Made by a program: the position numbers and the translations under genes. Positions 12,475 to 23,200 of a stretch of DNA of 64,000 bases are shown one piece after another; within the stretch, counting starts at the first letter, position 1; every line of letters begins with the position of its first letter. Under the pieces are notes generated by a model. The model saw only the letters and a program-made list of their open reading frames with translations, was not told the DNA's origin and did not search any database. The DNA comes from Folioceros fuciformis (Eukaryota; Anthocerotophyta; Anthocerotopsida; Anthocerotales): positions 151,057 to 215,056 of the forward strand of contig JBNGIO010006141.1 of assembly GCA_049999805.1 (NCBI GenBank). Reading direction: 5' to 3'.

Positions 12475-13638
12475 GAGAAGACCCATGCATGTTGTTTGGG
12501 TCTGAACATGTCACTTCTACCCCGCCGTTGTCGTCCAGAACATATGCTGTACATGCAATCCACTTCACCCCACTGTTCCAAACTATGAACATATCTGATA
12601 ACCCTGCCATCGTCGTCGATAATGGAAACATCGTCCCTCGTCACTCCGACCTGCGTACGCACGCCGCCGTTGTACCACGTTCTGGGATGATTGGAATCGT
12701 TCCCGATTCCAATCATCCGATAAATTTTTCCCTCGCCGTGGAGAAATTCTGAGCGTGGATTCACTCCTCTTCATCGTGGCAGGTGAAAAGCGCAAGTACA
12801 CAACAACCGTGTGATTGCAAGCCTGTCGGTGATGGCGTACTTTTATTGCAACTGGGAATTCACTTTCCTAATAGTGTATTAGCGTCACTATTCCGTCATA
12901 TTATTTGACGTATTGAAAGCTGGAGGCTCACGATGCTGCGGTTGAGCATTATGCCTCGTTCGGACCAACAACTATCAGCGACTCAAAGTAGTGGACAAAC
13001 CACCGCAAGCAGAATATTCTAACCATTGATTTGTGGCGTCCGAATTTAATTGGTCGATACAAATCATATACATACTCAGACCCCAACGGCACACACACCT
13101 AATCCCACAAGACCTAGCCTCAACAAGACAGGGGAACTCCAACCCCAAGCCCCTTGGCGTAGCGCGATCACCTGATGCAAATGCCCTGCTGTCACAAGTT
13201 CAGCCTGCACTTCCACCTTTCAACAACTGAACAGCAGATATAATGTACAACACCTTGTTCTTTGAGCTTCACGATCCGACAATGTAAATGGCAACGCTCT
13301 CAGCTTCACCTTCAAAGCATCATGAGTGGCTTGGCCCACTTGGTTCCAACTAGGTTTCCCACATTTGGACTATTAACTTTCACCTCTGCCGCCGCTGCCG
13401 CTCAAGCAATGCGGACAAAACGACCCTGCAAAAGGAAAACGTAGACAAACGCTGGTTCATTGCACCGGCTGCAGAGACAGCTCTAGATCGTACTGGACCT
13501 CTGGATAAGTATGATACACTCCAGACTAGTGATACGGAAAAAAAAGAAAAACAACAACAACGTTCCGGCAGTCATCAACAATTGCACCACCTCACCTGGA
13601 AAATCATGAAAGAGTGTCCCACTTGACAGTAGCATCCA
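12475..13638. other. Convergent 3' flanks of helicase and UBE2W genes
   Basis: Both neighbours end here, so this is mostly 3' UTR and intergenic sequence. A strong hairpin lies at 12685-12718 (separate entry). No other coding signal was recognised; open frames in this stretch show no family similarity. Confidence 0.6.
12685..12718. repeat. Perfect 15-bp inverted repeat (hairpin)
   Basis: GGATGATTGGAATCG, then a TTCC loop, then CGATTCCAATCATCC: a perfect 15-bp stem with a 4-nt loop, about 210 bp after the helicase stop codon. It could be a 3' UTR structure or processing element of the helicase transcript, or the relic of a small palindromic insertion. Confidence 0.85.
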
Positions 13639-15141
13639 CTAAACATTGTCATCGTGAAACCACCACCGGGTCTCTTTAGGTGAACGGCCATTTCGACAGT
13701 TCCTCACGTATCTATCATTATCTGGAGGTCTTGCCTGAAACATTCAGAGCATGAGAAGGACGTTAGCCCTGCGGCCTGCAAACGTATCCTGAAAGCGGCC
13801 CGTCAGTAATACGTGCACATATCCAGCAATGATCTACAAAGCTTCAAATAAGACACAATGTAAGCTTCTTCAGGAAACCCCATCACCTTAACCGTAGAGC
13901 TTGAAAGCATAGACAGTATGCTGATACAGATGGAACTGACAGTCATCGCTGGGGACCACGAGTCATACAAGATATCTGGCAACGGTGGACAAAGTGGTCA
14001 ACAGAGCTATCTTCTAACTGCAAACCCAAAAATCATGTGCCAAGTATTGCTGGGGCATCCGGCAGATTGAGTAAAGGAATCAAGATGCACTGACCTAGGC
14101 AGATGTGACCATTGCTGTATATATGCGGGTGCAGAGGAGGAGACTGGACAAAAATAACCTGCCACGAACAAACATGCACCGTGTTATTTGAAAGAACGCG
14201 TCCCATGGGAACAAGTGCAGACCGCATCGGATTTAGCAAGTCTAAACAGAAGTGCCTTACGAGATCTTCACGCTATAGTCTGACATCAATGGATGAAAGG
14301 GCACCACACCATAGCAAACAACAGGAATTCAAAAAAAGCTGTTTCCAGGACCATTTCTGATCACCACCTTCGCCTGTCTGCCATGAAATCCAGCACTAAG
14401 TTCCCTCCTACTGCTCCAAAGAGTAAGAACGATTCGAACATGAAAAGCAGACTTCACCCGACATCACTTAACGCAGCACATAGAGCGCACTCCACATATT
14501 CAGCGATCCTCCAAAACTAGAGCTCAACGTGAAACCCACTAAGCTGACGGCTCGGTAGTGAACCGGGAGGAGGATGTTTTGTCACCGTAACGTAGCATCC
14601 GTTGGGCACCCTATCCCACAATCTAGGGTATCAAAAGCTCTCTTCTACCATCCAACCTATCTCTTAGACATACGCAGCAGCTGGATGGTCCAAGCACAGA
14701 GCTCTCCGAAATGGACCTGAGGAGCCTCCATAGGGTAATGTTCTGGGAAGTCAACTTGGAGCTGATACTGCTCATTGGCGTACAGCGTGCCTGAGGCGCC
14801 TGTCACTTCGATAAGCCACCTGGAAAGCAAGTGTTTCAGGGAGAAACGCAAGACATGAAGGGGAAGCAGGCACGAGGAAGGGGCAATAGTGAAGCACCTC
14901 TGCAGGTTGTCCGTAACCCGATGCTTGAATCCTGCAGGTGGATTCAACTGCCACTCAGCAAGCTCCTTCTGGAGACGATTCGCAGCAATCCTGCTGAGGG
15001 TCTGAAAAGTTGGCAGTTAGCAATCCGCATCAGAAATTGTATTCCGCATTTTACAAAATTTCAGGAACGCTATGCTCTGTCACCCCAGCAATAGAAGAAA
15101 GGCAGAAAAGGGAAGACCTTTTGGGAAGTAGAGGTGCTCAT
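13639..15141 (-). CDS. UBE2W: Ubiquitin-conjugating enzyme E2, UBE2W/UBC16 type
   Basis: Six exons on the minus strand: 15141-15118, 15001-14898, 14819-14717, 14158-14095, 13975-13887 and 13734-13639, giving 159 residues with all GT-AG introns in phase. The start MSTSTSQK lies in a good context (GCCACCATGA). The UBC fold follows with NRLQKELAEWQLNPP, VTDNLQRWLIEVTGA and FPEHYPMEAPQ. The catalytic cysteine is in HIYSNGHICLDI (about residue 97). This subfamily has HPH where most E2s have HPN, and here it reads PLHPHIYSN. The C-terminal RSPKETRWWFHDDNV is diagnostic of UBC15-18/UBE2W. Known UBE2W enzymes attach ubiquitin to disordered N termini of substrates. The intron between exons 3 and 4 (558 bp) is the longest in the gene. 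Length equals that of plant homologues. Confidence 0.95.
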
Positions 15142-17067
15142 GGTGGCAGGCATGTGCGCGCGAGAAGGAGAAGTCGTGGGCGAAAGATTTACGGGTCAGC
15201 ACGGCACCACCAACAGAGGTGACATGCATTCTCAGCCCATCGACGGCGGCTCGCTCCCCTCTACGTCTTTCCTTGCCACTCGACCCTGTTTTACTGGTGG
15301 CCCAAGCACAAATCTAAGGGTCTGGGTGTCAAATATTTAACCTAGAATAACAAGCGTTATCATACAAGAAATGTAGGTACAGCACCTCTGCGCAGCGCTG
15401 CAGAACCCTCGACGAAAAAGGGAGAGGAGGAGGATAATTCCAAGCGCCTTCGGGCACTGCCAAGACCCCAGATCCCACGTGCTCCCAGTTAAATAAATCG
15501 GGTTTTCCAATGATTCTATTGGTATGATCCAAGTCTACAATTGGAAGTGGAGCTCCAAATCATGGCCAGCTTTGGCCTCGCCAATTTACTCCACTCCGTA
15601 GTTGGACTGAACTAAGCTCTAAGTAGTATGTTGTCCATCCATGACTCGTATAGCGCCTTCTCCTCCTCGGGATCTTGCTCTTTATTTCAAAGATGCTCTT
15701 TTGTTTCAAGACTTACACAACAAGTTCTATTCTGGTGATGTGCAGTAGACGACCTTGACTCTTAACAAGTGTGCTCTCCAAGCTCTCCACAACTCTATCA
15801 CTTAAGGTTGTCATCGATTCTCTTTGTAGTTCTGCATAAACCTACAACACATGCATCGATGCGTCAACAAGGCAATACTATTACTATACTAGACATGTTC
15901 ATCCATTTGTGAAAGGTACGTAGTGTTGTAAGTATTCATCTTGCCAATAGATTCTATGTGCTATCTCCAACACCTTGTGAAGCTTTACACACTTGTTTTT
16001 AATCCACACCTCCTTGTATTACACACTTCGTCTTGATCCACAGCTCCTCGTATTACACACTTCCTCTCGATCCACACCTCCTTGTATGTACACCACACAT
16101 TTCCTCCACCAGCCCCCTCCAAATAGTATCACCCTCGAGCTCACTACGAACACATACTCTCCATTGTCTCTTTTCAATAGTGGCATATTCCCTCTGAACA
16201 GTATCATCCGTTACCTCACTACAAAACACATACTCTCCATTGTCCCTCTAAATAGTGGCATCCTCAAGCCTCTCATACTCACCACATGCAACACATAATC
16301 AATCTTGTTACTTGGATGTTTAGATTCAACCCTTGTTTGATCTTAAAACTTGGGGTTGTAGATCAAGACAAACCTACCCTCTTGTATTTGTGATTGACAC
16401 AAACCTCTCCTTCTATATTGGCATTGACTCTTGCTTTTGATTGAGCATCATGGTACTTTCTTCTTACTCAAAGAAATAGGCTACGTCTATGGTGCCATTA
16501 CTCATAAACAGTACATGTACATGCTCTTCACACATTCAAGTTTAGTAAGGAGTTTGTAGCAGTCCACAATTGTAGTGCATAATAAAAGCCTTTCTATTGA
16601 TGATGCGTTTATTTTAATATATATATATATATATGTATATTAATAATTTTGATAATTTTTAATAATTGTTTAGGGTTTGGGTTAATTGTCGGGTTACCAT
16701 TTTTAGTTTTTTTAATAATTGTGAAAATATTGGATTTGATTTGGTTATTTATTCATGTAATATAGTTATAAAAGATAGATGGGCAAATATATACATGACT
16801 ATGTGGTTAAGTATGTATTTGTATTTATTTGTTTTACTTCTAAGTAGAGGACATAGCTTATTTATTTTAGAAGAACAAGATGAAAAACTCATCTATCTTT
16901 AAAGAAGGAGATAAATCATGAAAGAAATACTGGGGACTAACCCCTTGAAGTCTAATGACCATCAATAACACCTAAGACATCATGGTCGGGGAAGAGAAAG
17001 GGTGGTCTATCTACTACGGGGTTGCTCACGCTATCTCTCCCGCCGACATTGTCGGTCGTTCTGTACA
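15142..17067. other. Intergenic, low complexity
   Basis: From 15142 to about 15300 this is probably UBE2W promoter/5' UTR. The remainder holds no gene I can support. Notable items are a TA microsatellite (about 16616-16634) and a loose repeat of the phrase CATACTCTCCATTGTC (near 16150 and 16230). Confidence 0.55.
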
Positions 17068-17280
17068 GATAGTATTAGCCAACGCTCGTTGTAGAGCATT
17101 AGAAACCCTTTGCCGAAAAAACTCTAATGTAAAATGCATTACTTGTAAGTCACAATGTAATGTTCTCAATAGATAGCATTACCCAACGCTCGTTGTAGAG
17201 CATTAGAAGCCCTTTGCCGAAAAAAACCGCTGATATAAAACGCGTTACTTGTAAGTCACAATCTAATGTTCTCAATAGCT
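17068..17280 (-). repeat. Two-copy ~110-bp repeat from a retroelement C terminus
   Basis: Two direct copies (starting about 17068 and 17170) share GCTCGTTGTAGAGCATTAGA and TTGTAAGTCACAAT. Read on the minus strand each copy encodes FFRQRVSNALQRALANT, close to FFRQRVSIALRRALTNAV at the C terminus of the element at 27534-28450. It is therefore a duplicated tail fragment of that mobile-element family. Confidence 0.75.
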
Positions 17281-17321
17281 AGGGAATGTGAGTTTTTTTC
17301 CATGTAAGGAGTGCTCAGACT

Positions 17322-17905
17322 TGGAGGGCATCTCTTTTCAGCGGAGGAGAATAGTTTGTGTTGCCAATTCAATTCAATTGTTATAGATCCCATATCCCTT
17401 GTGTTGCCAATTCAATTCAATTGTTACAGATCCCATCAGGGATTCCTTTTGGTTGTGAGAGTGTTATCATCAACCCCCAAGTCCCATATTCCAGTGGGGA
17501 TTCCTTTTGCTTGTGAGAGTGTTATCATCAACCTCCAAGTCCCATATTCCAGCGGGGATTCCCTTTGCTTGTGAGAATGTTATCATCAACCCCCAAGTCC
17601 CATATTCCAGTGGGGATTCCTTCTGCTTGTGAGTGCATTATCATCAACCCCCAAGTTCCATATCCACCAGGGATTCCTTTTGCTTATGAGTGTGTTATCA
17701 TCAACCCCCAAGTTCCATATCCACCAGGGATTCCTTTTGCTTGTGAGTGTGTCATATCAACCCAAGAGGTTGGGCAGCAAAGAAATGCCTCATAAGAAAG
17801 TTTGACAAATTCTCTCTGGTGAAGGATGCCTATGTATTTTCATCCGTGTTGATCTTGAGAGCTATGGAATCTGAAAAAGACTTTTCAAGGCTTATCAAAG
17901 AGTGA
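17322..17905 (+). mobile_element. Decayed retroelement fragment with internal minisatellite
   Basis: On the plus strand the order of segments matches the element at 27534-28450. LFSAEENS aligns with LFFTGGEQ, then a region like VCVTDVVVTD (itself duplicated as two 45-bp copies at about 17352-17440). Next comes CVIINP (element: HVIINP), then RGWAAKKC (element: PGWAAEGC), then MESEKDFSRLIKE (element: GTMGKDFSRFMNE). The segment coding GIPFAYECVIINPQVPYPP has expanded into a 58-bp tandem array of about six copies (17430-17770). Arrays and frame breaks show it is a dead copy. Confidence 0.75.
17430..17770 (+). repeat. 58-bp tandem array, about six copies
   Basis: Units begin GGGATTCCTTTTGCTTGTGA and contain TTATCATCAACCCCCAAG; starts at 17496, 17554 and 17612 show a 58-bp period. 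Each unit is homologous to the element sequence coding RDSIYEHVIINPPG, so the array arose inside retroelement coding sequence. Confidence 0.85.
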
Positions 17906-18740
17906 GTGTGTGACGGAGTATGATAGTTACATTCATGGAGGAGGGCTACTTGCATAGTAGCGGTAGGAGGAAGAGGAGAAGTGGACACGACATGTATTTT
18001 ATGGTCCACTTGCAGGGATTGATCTTTTTTTTTTGTGGCCGTTTAGTCACAGAGAGCGAGCGTAGAAAGCGAGATAGAGAAAGAAGGCGACTCGCACTGT
18101 TGGACACGCTTGTGTGCGCCAAGCTCGTTCCGGCTATGCTCTGCATTCTGCAACAAGTCCAGGAATGTGCCTAAAGCTTGTGAGAAGATCCATGGTGAGA
18201 TTCGTGCGCAGCAGCCCGCTGCCCTGAAGTGAAGTGGGCCAGGACCAGGAGATCTACCCAATGGCCCTGGGCGTATAGATAAAATGAACAGGCCGTGTCC
18301 CCAGTGCAACGGCATCAACTTCTGGTTTCGCAAAACAGGACAAACAGAAAAATAGAAAAACTATGGAGGCCAGGTGGTAGAAGCTGATTGACGGCCAGAA
18401 GGCAAAGAGGCGCGGAGCGTTGGGTACCGGGGCCCCGGCCGGCAGAGGCACGTGGTTAGCCTGGGCGGGCGGGTGGCCTTGCCTGTACGAAACACCAATG
18501 GAACCTTCCGCGCGTAAACACTCAGTGTTTCCGGGAAAACGGCCTCCAGAGTCGGGGTCTAGTTTGTGCCTGCGTCCTCGCTGCAGCCTTGGTTACTTCG
18601 TCCCTTCGTCCGCATAGCCTATATATTTGCATGTAAAATCCTCATGTGACTCGATAGCGCCGATGTGTTGTTGATACTACTGTACAAAGGTTAACCAAAA
18701 AGCATAGGTGTGTCTGTCTACCAGATCAAGAATCCCGAGT
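17906..18740. other. Intergenic and SAT promoter region
   Basis: No gene recognised from 17906 to about 18550. Sequence becomes GC-rich towards the serine acetyltransferase gene, whose promoter and 5' UTR should lie at the right end. Confidence 0.5.
18620..18628 (+). promoter_or_regulatory. Probable TATA box of the SAT gene
   Basis: TATATATTT sits 112 bp before the SAT start codon in otherwise GC-rich sequence, a plausible position for a TATA box with an ~80-nt 5' UTR. Inferred from position and composition only. Confidence 0.4.
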
Positions 18741-19925
18741 ATGGCTAGCCTCATCAAAGGCGCAGCGGCAGCAGCAGTAGCAGCGGCCATGACTGTGGAC
18801 ACTTCCCGGCCGCTCCAGGAGCCTCATTGTCTGGCGAGTACTAGCCATGCGGCCTGCACCAGCAGCACCAGCGGTAGCGGAGTCTCCGGGGCAGGCAGCG
18901 GCGTCAGAAACACGGTGCCCTTACCCGGGCTCGCCTCCACCTCGAAGTTGAAGCGGGAAGTCAAGAAGGCGAGGCGCATAAGCGCCATCCTAATGGAGGA
19001 ACGGGAGAGCGGCAGCAGCGGCAGCCCTACCAGCAGCGGCAGCTCCACCGCCAGCTTGCATCTGCTCTTCCAGCACCAGCAGGCGGCCAGCGCCGGAGCC
19101 CTGGATCTCAGGCTGGAGGCGGACGAGCTATGGCTGGAATTGCGCCGCGAGGCGCACGCGGAGTCGGAGGCGGAGCCGGCGCTTGTCAGCTACTACTACT
19201 CCACCGTGCTGGCGCATCGTTCCTTGGAGCGAGCCCTGGCCTTCCATCTAGGGAACAAGCTGGCCAGCTCTACGCTGCTCAGCACGCAGCTCTTCAGCCT
19301 CATTCTGGACACTTTCTCGGAGGACAGTGGGATTCGCGACGCGGTTCGGGCGGATCTGAGAGCGGTGCGGGAGAGGGATCCGGCCTGCATCTCCTATGCG
19401 CACGCAATGCTCAATTTCAAGGGCTTTCTGGCGTGCCAGTCGCACCGGGTGTCGCACCGGCTGTGGAACCAGGGAAGAATGTCGCTGGCTCTGGCTATTC
19501 AAAGCCGGGTGTCGGAGGTGTTTCACGTGGACATTCACCCCGCGGCTACCATCGGCAAAGGCGTCCTCTTCGACCACGCAACAGGCGTGGTGGTGGGAGA
19601 GACGGCCACCATCGGCAACAACGTCTCCATTCTCCACCATGTAACCTTGGGAGGCACAGGTGCTGCGCGAGGGGATCGGCACCCTAAAATTGCTGACGGT
19701 GTTCTCATTGGCGCTGGAGCCACCATTCTAGGGAACATTCGGGTTGGGGAGTGCGCCAAGATTGGAGCTGGCTCTGTGGTGCTCATTGATGTTCCTCCGC
19801 ACACGACTGCTGTAGGCAATCCAGCACGTGTGGTTGGAAGTGGGAAGCCCGGCACTCGAACGAGAGCGACGGAGCCCCCCAGTGAGACCATGGACCACAC
19901 ATCCTGGTCTGACTATGTTATTTAG
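18741..19925 (+). CDS. SAT: Serine O-acetyltransferase
   Basis: Single-exon gene, 394 residues from MASLIKGAAAAA. The first ~100 residues are rich in Ala, Ser and Thr and read like an organelle transit peptide. The SATase N-terminal helical domain (ELWLELRREAHAESEAEP ... SLERALAFHLGNKLAS) is followed by the left-handed beta-helix acyltransferase core. The core contains DIHPAATIGKGVLFDHATG, VVGETATIGNNVSILHHVTL and GGTGAARGDRHPKIADGVLI; the His and Asp residues expected in the active site are present. It transfers acetyl from acetyl-CoA to serine, giving O-acetylserine for cysteine synthesis. The C-terminal WSDYVI keeps the terminal Ile that docks into O-acetylserine(thiol)lyase in the cysteine synthase complex. 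An in-frame GTG at 18708 was not used because the ATG at 18741 begins the natural N terminus. Intronless state is common for plant SATs. Confidence 0.95.
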   Translation: MASLIKGAAAAAVAAAMTVDTSRPLQEPHCLASTSHAACTSSTSGSGVSGAGSGVRNTVPLPGLASTSKLKREVKKARRISAILMEERESGSSGSPTSSGSSTASLHLLFQHQQAASAGALDLRLEADELWLELRREAHAESEAEPALVSYYYSTVLAHRSLERALAFHLGNKLASSTLLSTQLFSLILDTFSEDSGIRDAVRADLRAVRERDPACISYAHAMLNFKGFLACQSHRVSHRLWNQGRMSLALAIQSRVSEVFHVDIHPAATIGKGVLFDHATGVVVGETATIGNNVSILHHVTLGGTGAARGDRHPKIADGVLIGAGATILGNIRVGECAKIGAGSVVLIDVPPHTTAVGNPARVVGSGKPGTRTRATEPPSETMDHTSWSDYVI

Positions 19926-20204
19926 GTGTCACTAGCTGCACGCCACAAGTACCGGCCTCTCTGAGATTTGATAGCACACCTCGTGCTCCACGACTGTAAG
20001 ATGAGACAATGGACGCATGCCCTTGCGACAAATTGTTGCTAGACACTGTATTGATGCGTGTAATATACAACTTCCATTATTACTCCTGTCTACTCTAATT
20101 ATCGCCCCTTCCCAGCTCCTCCAACTCCCTCTTTATCACAGGAGCGCCCACACCTGCGAACGTTTGGCACCAGCAGTCAGCAACACGTCGCCTGACTCTA
20201 CGAA
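19926..20204. other. Convergent 3' flanks of SAT and LIN genes
   Basis: Short spacer between two genes that end towards each other. Nothing beyond 3' UTR sequence is seen. Confidence 0.5.
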
Positions 20205-23200
20205 CTAGATGGATGGAGACGAGCATGACGGCGAAGAAACAAGCACACCGACCCTGATCTGCCCGTCCGCATGCGCAGTGAATAAGCTGTCGCCATCTAC
20301 GGTCAGCGCTGTCAATCTACTGCTCAAGCTCAAAGTTGCCACCTTCACCAGTTTTTCTCGCAACCACACCTGCGTGTAGTCAATCAGGACCTTCATCAGA
20401 CACCTTCGACTTCTCATCCTTTCCACCTTGGATTCACATCAAGCCTTACACATTGTTTCCTTAAAAGAGTACACATCACGTCCACGCGACACACCTCAAC
20501 GCTTCCTGAGACGGAACTGCACCCCAAGTATACAAACTCTTCGTTCACAGCAATGGCACGAACATCCGAGTTGCCAGGAATGGATGCGGCCAAACTTCTG
20601 TCTTCGCGGCTCCATACCTTCAGTAACAAAGACGCTAAAGTCAGTGGTCTGACCAGCAACATTATCCTCGTACTCGATAATTCACCAACGCTCTTTTTTC
20701 GGTCTCAAAGACGGCTTTTAGTGTGTACCTTGACAGCCACACCATCAACAGGAGTGCCCCCTGTGTAGAGGAAACCATTGTAAGAATGCACTGCGTACAC
20801 TGGTTTCTTGCCCAGCAGCGTCCGTACCCCTGGTTGCAGGGCCACACCCTGCCCGCTTGCCGCGTCCACCTCCTACAAAAACAAAAGCACCCCTCGCCCC
20901 CGTTAGACAAAAGCGAGAGAAAAAGAAAGGACTGACCATGTATAACCAAAACAAACAGGTCATGTGACAAACCTGGATGCTATTGTCACCGCAACCGCAA
21001 TAAATCTTTTCGCCCACAACTGAAACACATTCCACGGATTTCCCGCCATACAGCGTTTTGGCAGGCGAGTTGTCTTTCAGCATCTGCACCCACATTTCAA
21101 ATCGAGATGACGAATAGTTCAACTCTACACAACGGTAGCTTGCTCTCATTGACCTTAATCAAAAGCCAAGCATAATGAGTGCACCTTTAAACCCATCCCT
21201 TGAGTAATAAAACACGTGAATGTCTCGTTGAAGGCCACAGACTGTACAGATTCTTTCAGCTCGACGACTTGAATACATTTCAATTTCTCTTGGACCCGCG
21301 ACCAAACCTGTTTGACAACCTTGTCATGAAGTCTTGGGTCCCTAGAAAGAAAGAGCATGAGCCTTCCAAATAAGTACAGATAAATTTTACCCGAATGGTC
21401 TTGTCAGCTGATCCACTGAGGAGACGATTATCCTCATCCTGAAGAGCTAAACAGGAAACTGCCCTTGTATGTTCCTTGACCTCCTCAGAAAGCGCCCATA
21501 ATGAGCTGGTTACGTCCCAGACCTGGTAAACACCAAGCCTTGGATGTCAACAGACATAAATCTTTCACCGATCCCATACAGGGACGGTCCGGCAGATCAT
21601 AGCTTACGACAAGAGCCAAAGCTACAAAATTCCATCCTGTTTAAACAGATTAAATTGAACAGTGGAAGGGAAACCAGATGTACGTAATGCATCAATAGCT
21701 CACGGGTCGAGAGAGGAAGATGCACCTTAATTGCACCATCTGCATGGCCACTATATAGGAATCCCCCACCAGACACTAGAGCCCTGATTTCCCCGTTCAT
21801 TCTTGAATCCAAGGTGCCAATCTCCCCATGTGCCCACAAATCCGCATGCTGCAAAGTCGCTCCCATGTTAATGAGCACTCATTCACTTCCACCCAATGAA
21901 TCGCCAAATCAGATGATGAGATCAAATACAAGAAAAAATATACATCATTTCAGTGGAACCCAGCAACCTCAATTGCCTGCCACCTATGGTCGACTTACTG
22001 CAACTACCGGACTAGTTGCCAGGGTCCTTAACAGAGCTTTAGCACACCACGTAAACTGCTTCAGCCGGCGCAAAGGACCAAACAGCTCTTTTGAGAACCC
22101 TAAGAACTGATCCCTGGCCCCTGCCACCAGCAAAGATAACGGTTTAACCCAATGGACTCAGAGATCCTTGCTTGGGAAGAAAGACAGCAAACAAGGTACC
22201 TGCGTCTGCAACATAGCTTTCCAAACAGTAGGCTGCCATCACTCTTTCCTCCATCTCACGGTTGGAAGTGAGAATGTTAACCATTTCTGGTAGCAGTTGC
22301 TGGGCTGCAACTGACAGCATGCCTACATCAGGAAGAGTTTTCATAGCGGAACTCAGGTATGCAGCCAGAGTCACAGCCATTGTTGTCACTTCTCCAACAT
22401 CACTTGCAAGAGCATTCCTTAGTGCTTCAAACAGAGGCTTCCCATCCTGTAAAAGAACAGTTGCTACCCTCTTCTCCCAGACAGTCGCTGCCTTTTCCTC
22501 CTGATCCTGCAGCCAGAAAACAGACGTACGATTCCCTTGTCACAAGGAACTTGGGAGATCAAAAGGAACTTGGAGAGCTTTTCCTAGCAAAAGACCCGAA
22601 TAAAGCAAACACTGCACTACGCACCTGGTTACCATGCTTCTCCCCAAAGCCTTTCCCCAACAGCCCATCATAGCCGGCCTCTGAAAGCACCCGATCCTCA
22701 GTCAGAGATACACCACTCTCTGTAAATCGCCCCGCAAGAGATAACAAGACCTTCAGTGCCTGCAGTTGTGCTTCCTCGTTGTCTTTGCAGCTCAAAGCTT
22801 CAATGAGCGATTCTAGAGCCTCTTCTCTAACCATGCTATTCCTTCGTACCCCAACCTGACATAGTTCAGATCAAGATGTTCAGATACCACCATCATGCTC
22901 TTTACGGATGAACGTAGCCCACAGCACAAGCATCCAGCCGGAGATTGAAAGCAAACTTGCAAGAAGAATTAAAACCTTGCAGGTCCTACGATGTGAACAG
23001 CGTTAGTGTACCAAAAGATCAATCTGCAGTAGTAAGCTTGCCAATCGGGGACGCTCCTCTAGTGGGGCAACTTGAAGATGCACTAAGAGTACGTGCAAGC
23101 TACTCAGGTAGCCCTCCTTTTGAACTTCAGACAGCATCCTGGTAACAACCGACCTCCTAGTGACAAATGAAAAGCTCCAAGGTCAAGTGCTATAATTATG

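Noticed and set aside
12108-12764. 218-codon minus-strand frame over the helicase 3' end
   Set aside because: Opposite to verified helicase exons and without recognisable motifs.
17430-17770. Regular repeats with a CRISPR-like appearance
   Set aside because: Units are contiguous 58-bp tandem copies without unique spacers, in a plant nuclear context, and encode retroelement peptide.
18708-18740. Upstream extension of the SAT frame
   Set aside because: The extension begins with GTG, not ATG; the ATG at 18741 gives the natural start.
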